Origin: Taeniopygia guttata
Taxonomy: Eukaryota; Chordata; Aves; Passeriformes; Estrildidae
Direction: 5' to 3'
Length of the DNA stretch: 64,000 nt
Assembly (NCBI RefSeq): GCF_048771995.1
Contig: NC_133026.1
Coordinates: forward strand, 151,737,001 to 151,801,000
Part shown: piece after piece, positions 39,101-44,220 of the stretch
How positions within the stretch are numbered: the stretch's first letter is position 1
Layout: each line of letters opens with the position of its first letter
Translations under genes and position numbers: made by a program
Notes under the pieces: generated by a model
Database searches by the model: none
What the model was told of the DNA's origin: nothing
What the model saw: only the letters and a program-made list of their open reading frames with translations

Positions 39101-42100
39101 TGCGGGTCTGACCTTGCTCCGGCCCATCTCCTGCGCCGCCAGCGCGACGGGATTTGGGAATTCCGGGGTTTGGGAATTCCAGGATGGGATTTGGGATTTC
39201 TGGGATGGGAACTGGGAATTCCGGGATTTGGGATTTGGGAATTCCGGGATTTGGGAATCAGGAATTCCGGGAATGTCCTGGGTCTGACCTTGCTCCGGCC
39301 CATCTCCTGCGCCGCCAGCGCGACGGCGGCCGAGGCAGCGCCGGCCCCGAGCTCCGGGAGGCGGCTCCGGATCACCGCGGCCACCGCGGCCAGAACCTGC
39401 TCCCGCCACGGCCAGGGCAGCTGGGAACGGGAAAAATGGGAAAATTGGGATAAATCTGGGAATTCCAGATGGGAAATGGGGCTCAGGACCTGCTCCCGCC
39501 ACGGCCAGGGCAGCTGCAATCCCAAAAAAACGGGAATTTGGGATAAATCCAGGAATTTTGGATGGGAAATGGAAACACCCACCAGGGCCAGGGCAGCTGC
39601 AATCCCAAAAAAACGGGAATTTGGGATAAATCCAGGAATTTTGGATGGGAAATGGAAACACCCACCAGGGCCAGGGCAGCTGCAATCCCAAAAAAACGGG
39701 AAAAATGGGAATTACAGAATGGGAAAATGGGAAATGGGGCCCAGGACCTGCTCCCGCCACGGCCACGGCAGCTGGGAACGGGAAAAACGGGAAAAATTGG
39801 GAAAATTGGGAATGGGAAATGGGGCTCAGGACCTGCTCCCGCCACGGCCAGGGCAGCTGCAATCCCAGAAAAACGGGAAAATTGGGAAAAATTGGGAATT
39901 TGGGATGGGAAATGGGGTCAGGACCTGCTCCCGCCAGGGCCACGGCAGCTGCAATCCCAAAAAAATGGGAAAATTGGGAAAAATCGGGAATTATTGATGG
40001 GAAATGGGGCTCAGGAGCTGCGCCCGCCACGGCCAGGGCAGCTGGGAATGGGAAAAACGGGAAAATTGGGAAAAATTGGGAATTATCAATGGGAAATGGG
40101 GCTCAGGACCTGCTCCCGCCACGGCCAGGGGAGCTGCAATCCCAAAAAAACGGGAATTTGGGAAAAATCTGGGAATTATCGATGGGAAATGGGGCTCAGG
40201 ACCTGCTCCCGCCACGGCCAGGGCAGCTGCAATCCCAAAAAAACGGGAATTGGGGATTTGGGAATGGGAAATGGGCCTCAGGACCTGCTCCCGCCATGGC
40301 CAGGGCAGCTGCAATCCCAAAAAAACGGGAATTTGGGAATTTGGGAATGGGAAATATGGCTCAGGACCTGCGCCCGCCACGGCCAGGGCAGCTGGGAACG
40401 GGAAAAATGGGAAAAATCGGGAAAAATCCGGGAATTTGGGATGGGAAATGGGGCTCAGGACCTGCTCCCGCCACGGCCAGGGCAGCTGCAATCCCAAAAA
40501 AACGGGAAAATTGGGAAAAATTGGGAATTTGGGATGGGAAATGGGGCTCAGGACCTGCGCCCGCCACGGCCACGGCAGCTGGGAACGGGAAAATCCCCAA
40601 TAATCCCCAAAAAAATTTACCAAAAATTGCCCCAAACCCCCAAAAATTCCCCAAAATTCCTGAAAAATCCCCCAAAATGGCCCAAAAAATCCCCAGTAAT
40701 CCCCAAAAAATCCTAAAAATCCCAAAAAAATCCCCCAAAATCCCCCAAAATTCCCCAATAATCCCCAAAAAAATCCCAAAATGCCCCCAAAACCCCCAAA
40801 AATTCCTGAAAAATCCCCCAAAACCCCCAAAAAATCCCCAATAATCCCCCAAAAAATCCTAAAAATCCCCTAAAATAATCCCCCAAACCCCCCAAAATTC
40901 CCCGAAACCCCCAAAATTCCTGAAAAATCCCCCAAAATGCCCCAAAAATCCCCCCCAAAAAATCCCCAAAATTCCCCCAAAACCCCCCAAACCCCCCAAA
41001 CCCCCCGATGCACTCACCTCCTGGCGCTGCTGCAGGAACTGGGCGACGCTCCCCAGCAGCTCCTCGGGCTCCGCGTCCCCCAGCGCCGCCAGCGCCGAGC
41101 GCAGCTGCAGCCGCAGCGCCGCAGCCTCGGGTGGGCACAGGGACGGATCCGCTCCCGCCTCCAGCAGCGCCAGCGCCAGCCCTGGAACGTTCCAGAAATG
41201 TGGAATTATCCCCTGGAGGCTCCCACAACTGCCTCCCAAATTTTACCCATTTTTTCCCAAATTTTCCCATTTTTTCTGCCAATTTTTCCATTTTTTCCCG
41301 CCATTTTTTCCTTTTTTTCCCATTTTTCCCACCATTTTTTCCTTTTTTCCCCCATTTTTTCCTCAATTTTTTCCTTTTTTTCCCCATTTTTCCTCCATTT
41401 CTTTCCTATTTTCCCCCAATTTTTTCTTCCATTTTTTTCCATTTTTTCCCCATTTTTTTGCCATTTTTTCCCAAATTTTCCCCATTTTTCCCCATTTTCC
41501 CCAAATTTTCCCCATTTTTTCCCCATTTTATCCCAACTTTTCCTCCATCTTTTCCCATTTTTTCTGCCATTTTTCCACCATTTGTTCCTTTTTTTCCCAT
41601 TTTTTTCCGCCAATTTTTTCTTTTTTTTCCCCAATTTTTTTCCTCCATTTATTCCTTTTTTCCCAATTTTTTCCACTATTTCCCCCCTTTCTTTTCCATT
41701 TATCCCCCTTTTCCCCACTTTTTTCCCAATTTCCCCCCTTTTTTTCCAAATCTTTCCCCCATTTTTCCCAGTATATCCTCAATTTTTCACAATTTTTCCA
41801 CCATTTTTCCCAATTTTTTCTCCATTTTCCCCAATTCTTCCCTCCATTTTCCCCGTCTTTCCCCAATTTCCCCCATTTTTTCCCAGTTTCCCCCGGAACC
41901 GGATCCGCTCCCGCCTCCAGCAGCGCCAGCCCTGGAATGTTCCGGAAATGCGGAATTATCCCCCGCACGCTCCCACAGCTGCCTCCCAAATTTTCCCACT
42001 TTTTCCCCATTTTTTCCCCATTTTTTCCCTTTTTCCCCAATTTTCCATTCTTTCCCTCCCTTTTCTTTTTTTCCCCATTTTTCTTCCATTTCCCCCCTTA

Positions 42101-43081
42101 ATTCCCAATTTTTCCTCAAATTTTTCCCTTCTTTATTCAAATTTTTCCCAATTTCCCCTTTTTTCCTTATTTTTTGTCCTTTTAACCCATTTTCCCCCAA
42201 TTTTCCCAATTTTCCCTTTTTTCTCCATTTCCCGCACTCCCATTTTCCCACTTTTTTCCAGTTTCCCCCATTTTCCCCCATTTTCCCCAATTTTTCCCAA
42301 TTTTTCCCTCCATTTTCCCTTTTTTTACAAATTTTCCTTCTGTTTTCCCAACTTTTTCCTCAATTTTTCCCTTTTCCCCCAATTTTCTCATCCATTCCCA
42401 CCCTTTTCCCAACTTTTCTCCACTTTTTCCCATTTCCCCCCATTTTCCCCAATTTTTCCCAGTTTTTCCTCCATTTTCCCCTTTTTTCCCCGATTTTTTT
42501 CCACCATTTTTCCTTGTGGGAAAACCCGTCTGGAAATGCCGGAATTCCAGGCTGGAAATGTGGGAATTCCCAATTCCTGCAGGAAAACCGGGCTGGAAAT
42601 GTAGGAAAATTGGGTTGGAAATGTGGGAAATCCAGGCTGGAAATGTGGGAATTCTGGGCTGGAAACGTGGGAATTCTGGGCTGGAAATTTGGGAATTCCC
42701 AATTCCTGCAGGAAAATCTGGGCTGGAAATGTGGGAATTGCCAATGCAATGGGAATTGCAGGCTGGAATTCGGGAATTCTGGGCTGGAAATTTGGGAATT
42801 CCCAATTCCTGCACGAAAACCGGGCTGGAAATTTGGGAAAACTAGGCTGGAAAAATTTGGGAATTCTGGCCTGGAAATGTGTGGATTCTGGGCTGGAAAT
42901 TTGGGAATTCCCAATTCCTGCAGGAAAATCTGGGTTGGAAATTTGGGAAATCCGGGCTGGAAATTTGGGAATTGCCAATGCCACGGGAATTCCGGTCTGG
43001 AATGTTGGGAATTCCCATCTGGAATTTCGGGAATTCCCGTTGGGAATGGGGGCACTCACGGCGGACGCGCGACTCCACCAT
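76..43081 (-). CDS. MROH1: MROH1, maestro HEAT-like repeat family member 1 (5' half, 20 coding exons, 3' end outside window)
   Basis: Twenty exons, each bounded by AG acceptors and GT donors, join without a phase break into 718 codons: 43060-43081, 41018-41181, 39289-39420, 37029-37185, 35208-35306, 32402-32553, 29187-29327, 28379-28471, 27032-27110, 25280-25393, 22710-22783, 19214-19333, 16288-16398, 12556-12670, 10099-10139, 8437-8572, 6562-6614, 3729-3836, 3529-3648 and 76-198. The order of conserved blocks follows mammalian MROH1 from its N terminus to roughly the middle of the about 1640-residue protein. Recognisable blocks include [52 protein letters not shown] and QQEWEEKLL. The protein is a helical HEAT-repeat solenoid, and the family has been linked to RAB7-dependent lysosome fission. 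No transmembrane segment or signal peptide is visible. The last exon ends in a normal donor, so the gene continues beyond base 1. Introns are almost pure tandem repeat. Confidence 0.95.
199..3528 (-). repeat. MROH1 intron 19-20: about 3 kb minisatellite, 30-bp unit
   Basis: From about 240 to 3370 the intron is a tandem array. The left part (240-740) has units of the form ggaattccaggattttagt; from about 740 the unit is ggaattccattattttatcc followed by accatttcccc, about 30-31 bp and roughly 85 copies. Each unit carries a GGAATTCC palindrome. A block of about 242 bp is duplicated nearly perfectly (about 1301-1530 and 1543-1772). Short open frames here are repeat artefacts. Confidence 0.9.
3529..3648 (-). 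CDS. MROH1: MROH1 coding exon 19
   Basis: Residues 638-677, 40 codons, phase 0 at both ends. Acceptor tttcccAG, donor GAG/gtgagc. The peptide begins [12 protein letters not shown] and ends QEETERE, with [13 protein letters not shown] in the middle, a strong match to the MROH1 family. It is separated from coding exon 18 by an 80-bp intron, the only short MROH1 intron here. Confidence 0.95.
3729..3836 (-). CDS. MROH1: MROH1 coding exon 18
   Basis: Residues 602-637, 36 codons, phase 0 at both ends. Acceptor ccatcccAG, donor AAG/gtgaga. Peptide starts [18 protein letters not shown] and contains FRQL, matching the family segment that follows EEWEEKLL. The downstream intron is only 80 bp (3649-3728). 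Confidence 0.94.
3837..6561 (-). repeat. MROH1 intron 17-18: minisatellite of about 50-bp units
   Basis: From about 3930 to 6360 the intron is an array built on ggaattctggttttccatcc alternating with caaattcccatggaaaagcc. Units are 35-60 bp and are arranged in irregular higher-order blocks of a few hundred bases. The repeat is open in several frames on both strands, including a 682-codon plus-strand frame (4656-6704), but none has gene-like composition. From 6361 to 6561 the sequence is mostly non-repetitive intron. Confidence 0.88.
6562..6614 (-). CDS. MROH1: MROH1 coding exon 17
   Basis: Completes codon 584 and encodes residues 585-601 in 53 nt. Acceptor ttcccccAG, donor CAG/gtgcgg, which is weak. 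The peptide [17 protein letters not shown] matches the highly conserved family block ending EEWEEKLL. The first two bases complete a glutamate codon begun in coding exon 16. Confidence 0.93.
6615..8436 (-). repeat. MROH1 intron 16-17: ATAAATCCC-type array
   Basis: From about 6695 to 8330 the intron consists of 9-bp-based repeats (ataaatccc, acaaatccc, aaaaatccc) with interspersed ggatcc. After 7480 these form a higher-order unit of roughly 60-130 bp with aatccctaaaatcccataatcc. No exon copies were seen. Confidence 0.88.
8437..8572 (-). CDS. MROH1: MROH1 coding exon 16
   Basis: Residues 539-583 plus the first base of codon 584; 136 nt. Acceptor cccgccAG, donor AAG/gtcgga (non-canonical after GT). 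The peptide begins [17 protein letters not shown] and ends LLRLLE. The [10 protein letters not shown] block aligns with GRGAAALRLL of the family. Confidence 0.93.
8573..10098 (-). repeat. MROH1 intron 15-16: GGGAATAACGGGAAAATC array
   Basis: From about 8575 to 9950 the array is built on gggaataacgggaaaatcgg with a recurring ggggtgagaaac segment, unit about 39 bp. It degenerates toward 9950, where it changes to short aaaattcctgt repeats (9950-10090) just before coding exon 15. The long open frames on both strands are repeat-derived. Confidence 0.87.
10099..10139 (-). CDS. MROH1: MROH1 coding exon 15 (41-nt small exon)
   Basis: Completes codon 525 (glycine) and encodes residues 526-538, [13 protein letters not shown], which aligns with the family block SLPSPYAVTGRLLV. 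Acceptor ttttcccAG, donor CTG/gtgagt. At 41 nt it is too short to stand out in an ORF scan. It was placed because it restores both phase and homology between coding exons 14 and 16. Confidence 0.88.
10140..12555 (-). repeat. MROH1 intron 14-15: GATTTCCTGGG array with a 747-bp tandem duplication
   Basis: The array is built on ggatttcccagggatttcct and gagcttttcctgg. A block of 747 bp is present twice in tandem: about 10367-11113 is repeated at 11114-11860 and into the following bases. Peptide frames 10378-10653 and 11125-11400 are identical, as are 10675-11064 and 11422-11811. The remainder, to 12540, is an irregular version of the same repeat. Confidence 0.9.
12556..12670 (-). CDS. MROH1: MROH1 coding exon 14
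   Basis: Residues 487-524 and the first base of codon 525. Acceptor atgcgcAG, donor ACG/gtaagg. The peptide begins [11 protein letters not shown] and contains [15 protein letters not shown], a close match to VLWPYLLQ and TPLCRSLVHLAQ of the family. Very GC- and arginine-rich compared with its human counterpart. Confidence 0.94.
12671..13455 (-). repeat. MROH1 intron 13-14, part: GGGGAAAA purine tract
   Basis: Plus strand is almost pure purine plus T, built on ggggaaataatggggaaa. The transcript strand is correspondingly pyrimidine-rich. It includes a 10-G run at about 13324. It grades into the next array at about 13450. Confidence 0.85.
13456..16287 (-). repeat. MROH1: MROH1 intron 13-14, part: GGGAATTTTGGGAT array carrying nine copies of the exon 13 donor edge
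   Basis: The unit is gggaattttgggataaaatccctcaggatt, about 31 bp. It is interrupted by nine copies of the last 38-40 nt of coding exon 13 plus adjoining intron, near 13858, 14217, 14618, 14797, 15215, 15577, 15744, 15930 and 16099. In four copies (14217, 15215, 15930, 16099) the minus strand still reads CAC/GTGAGA; in the other five the donor is changed to GGGAGA. Confidence 0.9.
16288..16398 (-). CDS. MROH1: MROH1 coding exon 13
   Basis: Residues 450-486, 37 codons, phase 0 at both ends. Acceptor ttcccccAG, donor CAC/gtgaga. The first half is a low-conservation linker ([17 protein letters not shown]), the second half [19 protein letters not shown] aligns with the family block VRAISVRTLYLVSTTVDRM. 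The 3' edge is copied nine times in the downstream intron. Confidence 0.92.
16399..19213 (-). repeat. MROH1 intron 12-13: GTTGGGAAAAG purine array
   Basis: About 2.75 kb of gttgggaaaagttgggaaaag and gggtgggaaaag units, 10-12 bp base period with higher-order blocks of about 250-350 bp. The plus strand is nearly all G, A and T; the transcript therefore carries a giant CU-rich tract (cttttcccaac) leading up to coding exon 13. Long frames here are artefacts. Confidence 0.9.
19214..19333 (-). CDS. MROH1: MROH1 coding exon 12
   Basis: Residues 410-449, 40 codons, phase 0 at both ends. Acceptor ttccccAG, donor CCG/gtgaga. Peptide starts [20 protein letters not shown] and ends CALPAEP. This is one of the most conserved MROH1 blocks and fixes the gene identity. 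The acceptor edge is copied five times upstream. Confidence 0.96.
19334..22709 (-). repeat. MROH1: MROH1 intron 11-12: higher-order purine array with five copies of the exon 12 acceptor edge
   Basis: Units of aatggggaaaaa are organised into higher-order repeats of about 375-570 bp that start with a copy of the first 25-30 nt of coding exon 12 plus its acceptor. Copies lie near 19481-19515, 20022-20056, 20580-20620, 20965-20998 and 21500-21534. Three keep ccccAG/GTGAAG; two (20.02 and 20.58 kb) have an altered junction. The part from 21.8 to 22.56 kb has no exon copies. The final 150 bp are non-repetitive. Confidence 0.9.
22710..22783 (-). CDS. MROH1: MROH1 coding exon 11
   Basis: Completes codon 385 (proline) and encodes residues 386-409. 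Acceptor tttttgcAG, donor AAG/gtattc. The peptide [18 protein letters not shown] ends DPSNK and aligns with AQMEDKKPFILSS and LDTNNK of the family. Donor is weak; the intron repeat core (attcccaaaattcccg) begins within three bases of GT. Confidence 0.94.
22784..23630 (-). repeat. MROH1 intron 10-11, left part: AAATCCCCATGAAATTCCC and CCCCATTAAAAA arrays
   Basis: From 22810 to 23110 units read aatcccagaaaatccccatg. From 23120 to 23300 the unit is ccccattaaaaa (10-12 bp), followed by ccccaataaatcc to 23600. The 23120-23300 array is the reverse complement of the TTTAATGGGG array at 25440-26730 on the other side of coding exon 10. Confidence 0.88.
23625..25279 (-). repeat. MROH1: MROH1 intron 10-11, right part: CCCCATTGAT array with eight copies of the exon 10 donor edge
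   Basis: Units of ccccattgatccccattgac are interrupted at intervals of about 150-200 bp by the last 40 nt of coding exon 10 and its donor. Copies begin at 23875, 24065, 24264, 24453, 24632, 24782, 24951 and 25100. All eight keep the GCCC/GTGAGC donor. Two copies (24065, 24453) share the gtctcag variant with the genuine exon; the others have ccgcag. Confidence 0.92.
25280..25393 (-). CDS. MROH1: MROH1 coding exon 10
   Basis: Completes codon 347 (alanine), encodes residues 348-384 and the first base of codon 385. Acceptor cgtggcAG, donor CCC/gtgagc. Peptide [17 protein letters not shown] and then [13 protein letters not shown], matching RLLAFLLPRLD and TLQVVRHVINSA of the family. It is the only full-length copy among nine related segments. 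Confidence 0.95.
25394..27031 (-). repeat. MROH1 intron 9-10: TTTAATGGGG array
   Basis: From 25440 to 26730 the plus strand is ggggtttaatggggtttttaat, 10-12 bp units, over 100 copies. Regularly spaced GGGG runs make the plus strand (template for MROH1) quadruplex-prone. 26730-27031 is a short gggaattttgg-type tract. The array is reverse-complementary to 23120-23300. Confidence 0.9.
27032..27110 (-). CDS. MROH1: MROH1 coding exon 9
   Basis: Residues 321-346 and the first base of codon 347. Acceptor ttccctcAG, donor TGG/gtgaga. Peptide begins [16 protein letters not shown] and ends LLRCFSVL, aligning with SNQKEVLRCFTVLA of the family. Confidence 0.93.
27111..28378 (-). repeat. MROH1 intron 8-9: GGAAAATCCTGG array
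   Basis: Irregular array of tcctggaaaaatccaggaaa and ctgggaatttcctgg units across the whole intron, with a 28-bp-scale period and short local duplications (for example 27430-27530 against 27540-27620). No exon copies were seen. Confidence 0.85.
28379..28471 (-). CDS. MROH1: MROH1 coding exon 8
   Basis: Residues 290-320, 31 codons, phase 0. Acceptor ttttccAG, donor CAG/gtcggg. Peptide [20 protein letters not shown] followed by [11 protein letters not shown] matches the family block SLGQILEAAVSVGSRTLETQ. Confidence 0.95.
28472..29186 (-). repeat. MROH1 intron 7-8: GGGGGAAATTTGGGG array
   Basis: Units of attgggggaaatttgggg and gggaaaaattgaggg, about 15-25 bp, purine-rich on the plus strand and pyrimidine-rich in the transcript. 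It extends from 28490 to about 29170 without exon copies. Confidence 0.87.
29187..29327 (-). CDS. MROH1: MROH1 coding exon 7
   Basis: Residues 243-289, 47 codons, phase 0. Acceptor gatttcAG, donor AAG/gtgccc (weak). Contains [28 protein letters not shown] and GLYRKH, one of the best conserved MROH1 blocks. Its acceptor edge is copied three times upstream. Confidence 0.96.
29328..30060 (-). repeat. MROH1: MROH1 intron 6-7, left part: array carrying three copies of the exon 7 acceptor edge
   Basis: Units contain ggaaatcccagaattctgac and copies of the first 38-45 nt of coding exon 7 near 29465-29505, 29638-29681 and 29821-29866. The 29638 copy keeps the tttcAG/GTCC acceptor, the 29465 copy has lost it, and the 29821 copy has AA in place of AG (gacttg on the plus strand). 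Confidence 0.88.
30061..32401 (-). repeat. MROH1 intron 6-7, right part: TCCCAATA and CCCCAAA arrays (G4T3-like on the transcript strand)
   Basis: From 30085 to 30305 the unit is tcccaata or tcccaatg (8 bp). From 30303 to 32400 the sequence is almost only ccccaaa and tcccaaa heptamers. On the transcribed sense strand this reads tttggggtttgggat, about 2.1 kb of closely spaced G runs. Plus- and minus-strand open frames of up to 1008 and 694 codons are artefacts. Confidence 0.93.
32402..32553 (-). CDS. MROH1: MROH1 coding exon 6
   Basis: Completes codon 192 (alanine) and encodes residues 193-242. Acceptor tcccccAG, donor AAG/gtggga. Peptide starts [20 protein letters not shown] and ends [18 protein letters not shown] and DAF are shared with the family. 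The acceptor edge is copied five times upstream. Confidence 0.95.
32554..35207 (-). repeat. MROH1: MROH1 intron 5-6: GGGAATTTTTTGGG array with five copies of the exon 6 acceptor edge
   Basis: T- and G-rich array (gggaattttttgggattttt) interrupted by copies of the first 40-60 nt of coding exon 6 near 33195-33253, 33375-33421, 33532-33591, 33908-33955 and 34611-34661. Four keep the AG/CCCTGC acceptor; the 33375 copy reads AA/CCCTGC. The copies retain up to 16 codons of exon sequence ([11 protein letters not shown]). Confidence 0.9.
35208..35306 (-). CDS. MROH1: MROH1 coding exon 5
   Basis: Completes codon 159 (valine), encodes residues 160-191 and the first base of codon 192. Acceptor ttcccaAG, donor ACG/gtaaaa. 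Peptide [19 protein letters not shown] matches FGVVPFLPSVLSSLLPVLG of the family. Confidence 0.94.
35307..37028 (-). repeat. MROH1 intron 4-5: AAATTCCAGC and CAGAATTCCCATTTTCC arrays
   Basis: From 35380 to 35800 units read aaattccagccccaaatccc (about 21 bp). From about 35810 to 37010 they read cagaattcccattttcccgt, about 20-25 bp. No exon copies were seen. Confidence 0.88.
37029..37185 (-). CDS. MROH1: MROH1 coding exon 4
   Basis: Residues 107-158 and the first base of codon 159. Acceptor ggaattcAG, donor ACG/gtgagc. Peptide contains [20 protein letters not shown] and ADLAAAN, aligning with SGVLVAVGRQFISKVMEELL and LASLSVAN of the family. Strongly GC-rich. Confidence 0.95.
37186..39288 (-). 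repeat. MROH1: MROH1 intron 3-4: GGGAATTCTGGGATTT array, with one copy of the exon 3 donor edge
   Basis: From 37350 to 39095 the unit is ggaattctgggatttgggat (about 20 bp), with variants. At about 39106-39150 there is a copy of the last 36-40 nt of coding exon 3, including the AAG/gtcaga donor, separated from the genuine exon by about 140 bp of repeat. Confidence 0.9.
39289..39420 (-). CDS. MROH1: MROH1 coding exon 3
   Basis: Residues 63-106, 44 codons, phase 0 at both ends. Acceptor gttcccAG, donor AAG/gtcaga. Peptide begins [16 protein letters not shown] and ends AAQEMGRSK, aligning with LAHPHRAAVLQAMERV and SSEMTKTK of the family. Both edges of this exon are duplicated in the flanking introns. 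Confidence 0.93.
39421..41017 (-). repeat. MROH1: MROH1 intron 2-3: array with thirteen copies of the exon 3 acceptor edge, then CCCCAAAAATTCC array
   Basis: From 39421 to about 40590 the unit of about 85-95 bp is the first 30 nt of coding exon 3 with its acceptor, then gggaaatggg-type intron and aaaaacgggaaaattggg. Acceptor AG/CT junctions lie near 39510, 39596, 39677, 39770, 39857, 39947, 40040, 40132, 40227, 40308, 40390, 40487 and 40577. From 40590 to 41000 the repeat is ccccaaaattcctgaaaaat. Confidence 0.91.
41018..41181 (-). CDS. MROH1: MROH1 coding exon 2
   Basis: Completes codon 8 (arginine) and encodes residues 9-62. Acceptor acgttccAG, donor GAG/gtgagt. Peptide starts [16 protein letters not shown] and contains [13 protein letters not shown], aligning with LAALLEAITDRDP and LCALGEVRPEEAL near the family N terminus. 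The acceptor edge recurs once upstream, near 41.9 kb. Confidence 0.94.
41182..43059 (-). repeat. MROH1: MROH1 intron 1-2 (coding numbering): TTTTCCCCA array, one exon 2 edge copy, GGCTGGAAATTTGGG array
   Basis: From 41240 to 42510 the plus strand is pyrimidine-rich (ttttcccccattttttccc), so the transcript is purine-rich. It is broken at about 41900-41985 by a copy of the exon 2 acceptor edge with about 60 bp of adjoining intron. From 42515 to 43040 the unit is ggctggaaatttgggaattc, with caattcctgcaggaaaa. Confidence 0.9.
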
Positions 43082-43115
43082 GCTGCGGCTGCGGCTGCGG
43101 CTGCGCGGCTCCAGC
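43060..43115 (-). CDS. MROH1: MROH1 coding exon 1 (start codon exon)
   Basis: ATG at 43081-43079; 22 coding bases read MVESRVR plus one base, ending in donor GCC/gtgagt. They join in phase to coding exon 2 to give the start [17 protein letters not shown], which parallels the family start of eight residues followed by LAALLEA. Upstream, 34 bases of possible 5' untranslated sequence (GGAGCCGCGCAGCC and CAGCCG repeats) reach a candidate acceptor ccggccAG. The acceptor is less certain than the donor. Confidence 0.83.
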
Positions 43116-44061
43116 CTGGCCGGCACCGGCGGCAGAATTCCAGGGAAAAGCGGGAATTCCCCAATGATCCCGGCGGGAATTCGCTGATCCAGGTGGGAAT
43201 TCTCTGCTCCAAGTGGGAATTCTCTGATCCCGGTGGGAATTCTCTAATCCAGGTGGGAATTTTCTGATCCCAGCGGGAATTCAATGGGAATTCTCTGATC
43301 CCAGCAGGAATTCTCTGCTCCAGGTGAGAATTCCCCGATCCCAGTGGGAATTCGATGGGAATTCTCTGCTCCAGGTGGGAATTCAATGGGAATTCCCTGA
43401 TCCAGGTGGGAATTCTTTGATCCTGGCAGGAATTCCCTGATTCCAGTGGAAATTCAATGGGAATTCTCTGATCCCGGTGGGAATTCTCTGCTCCAGGCTG
43501 GAATTCCCTAATCCAGGTGGGAATTCAGTGGGAATTCTCCACTCCAGGTGGGAATTTGATGGGAATTCCCTGATCCAGGTGGGAATTCTCTGCTCCAGGT
43601 GGGAATTCTCTGATCCCAGTGGGAATTTGATGGGAATTCCCTGATCCAGGTGGGAATTCAGCGGGAATTCTCTGCTCCAGGCAGGAATTAAACGGGAATT
43701 CTCTGATCCCACTGGGAATTCTGTGGGAATTCTCTGATCTCACTGGGAATTCTCTGCTCCAGGCGGGAATTTGGTGGGAATTCCCTGATCTCAGTTGGAA
43801 TTCAATGGGAATTATCTGATCTCACTGGGAATTCTCTGCTCCAGGTGGGAATTCCCTGATCCAGGTGGAAATTCTGTGGGAATTCTCTGATCCAGGCAGG
43901 AATTAAATGGGAATTCTCTGATCCCACTGGGAATTCTCTAATCCAGGTGGGAATTCTCTGATCCTGGCAGGAATTCCCTCATCCCAGCGGGAATTCAATG
44001 GGAATTCTCTGATCCTGGTGGGAATTCCGTGGGAATTCTCCGCTCCAGCCCCAGGAGGGAT
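43116..44061 (-). repeat. MROH1 5' intron: GGTGGGAATTCTCTGATCC minisatellite
   Basis: Array of about 20-bp units, gtgggaattctctgctccag and gtgggaattctctgatccca, from 43160 to 44040. Both strands are open for short stretches. No exon copies were seen. Confidence 0.88.
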
Positions 44062-44220
44062 TCAGGCTCCCGGTGCCGGGAATTCCGGGCGCCGCCAGTC
44101 CAGGAAAAATCCCGGAATTCCAGAAGCTTCCATGGGATCCGGCCTCATCCAGGCGGGAGCCGCCTCATCCCAGGATTCCTCCTCCTCCTCCTCCTCCTCC
44201 TCCTCCTCTTCCCGAGGATC
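44062..44220 (-). other. Exon-like island with poly-glutamate, function unknown
   Basis: Non-repetitive island inside the MROH1 5' region. A strong acceptor (cttttcccctttcAG) opens a 52-codon frame that starts DPR, runs through about twelve glutamates encoded by GAG triplets, continues SWDEAAPAWMRPDP and ends in TGA at 44064-44062. No donor is present before the stop, so it resembles a terminal coding exon or an untranslated alternative exon. It does not fit the MROH1 reading frame and no family was recognised. It could also be chance sequence around a GAG microsatellite. Confidence 0.35.
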
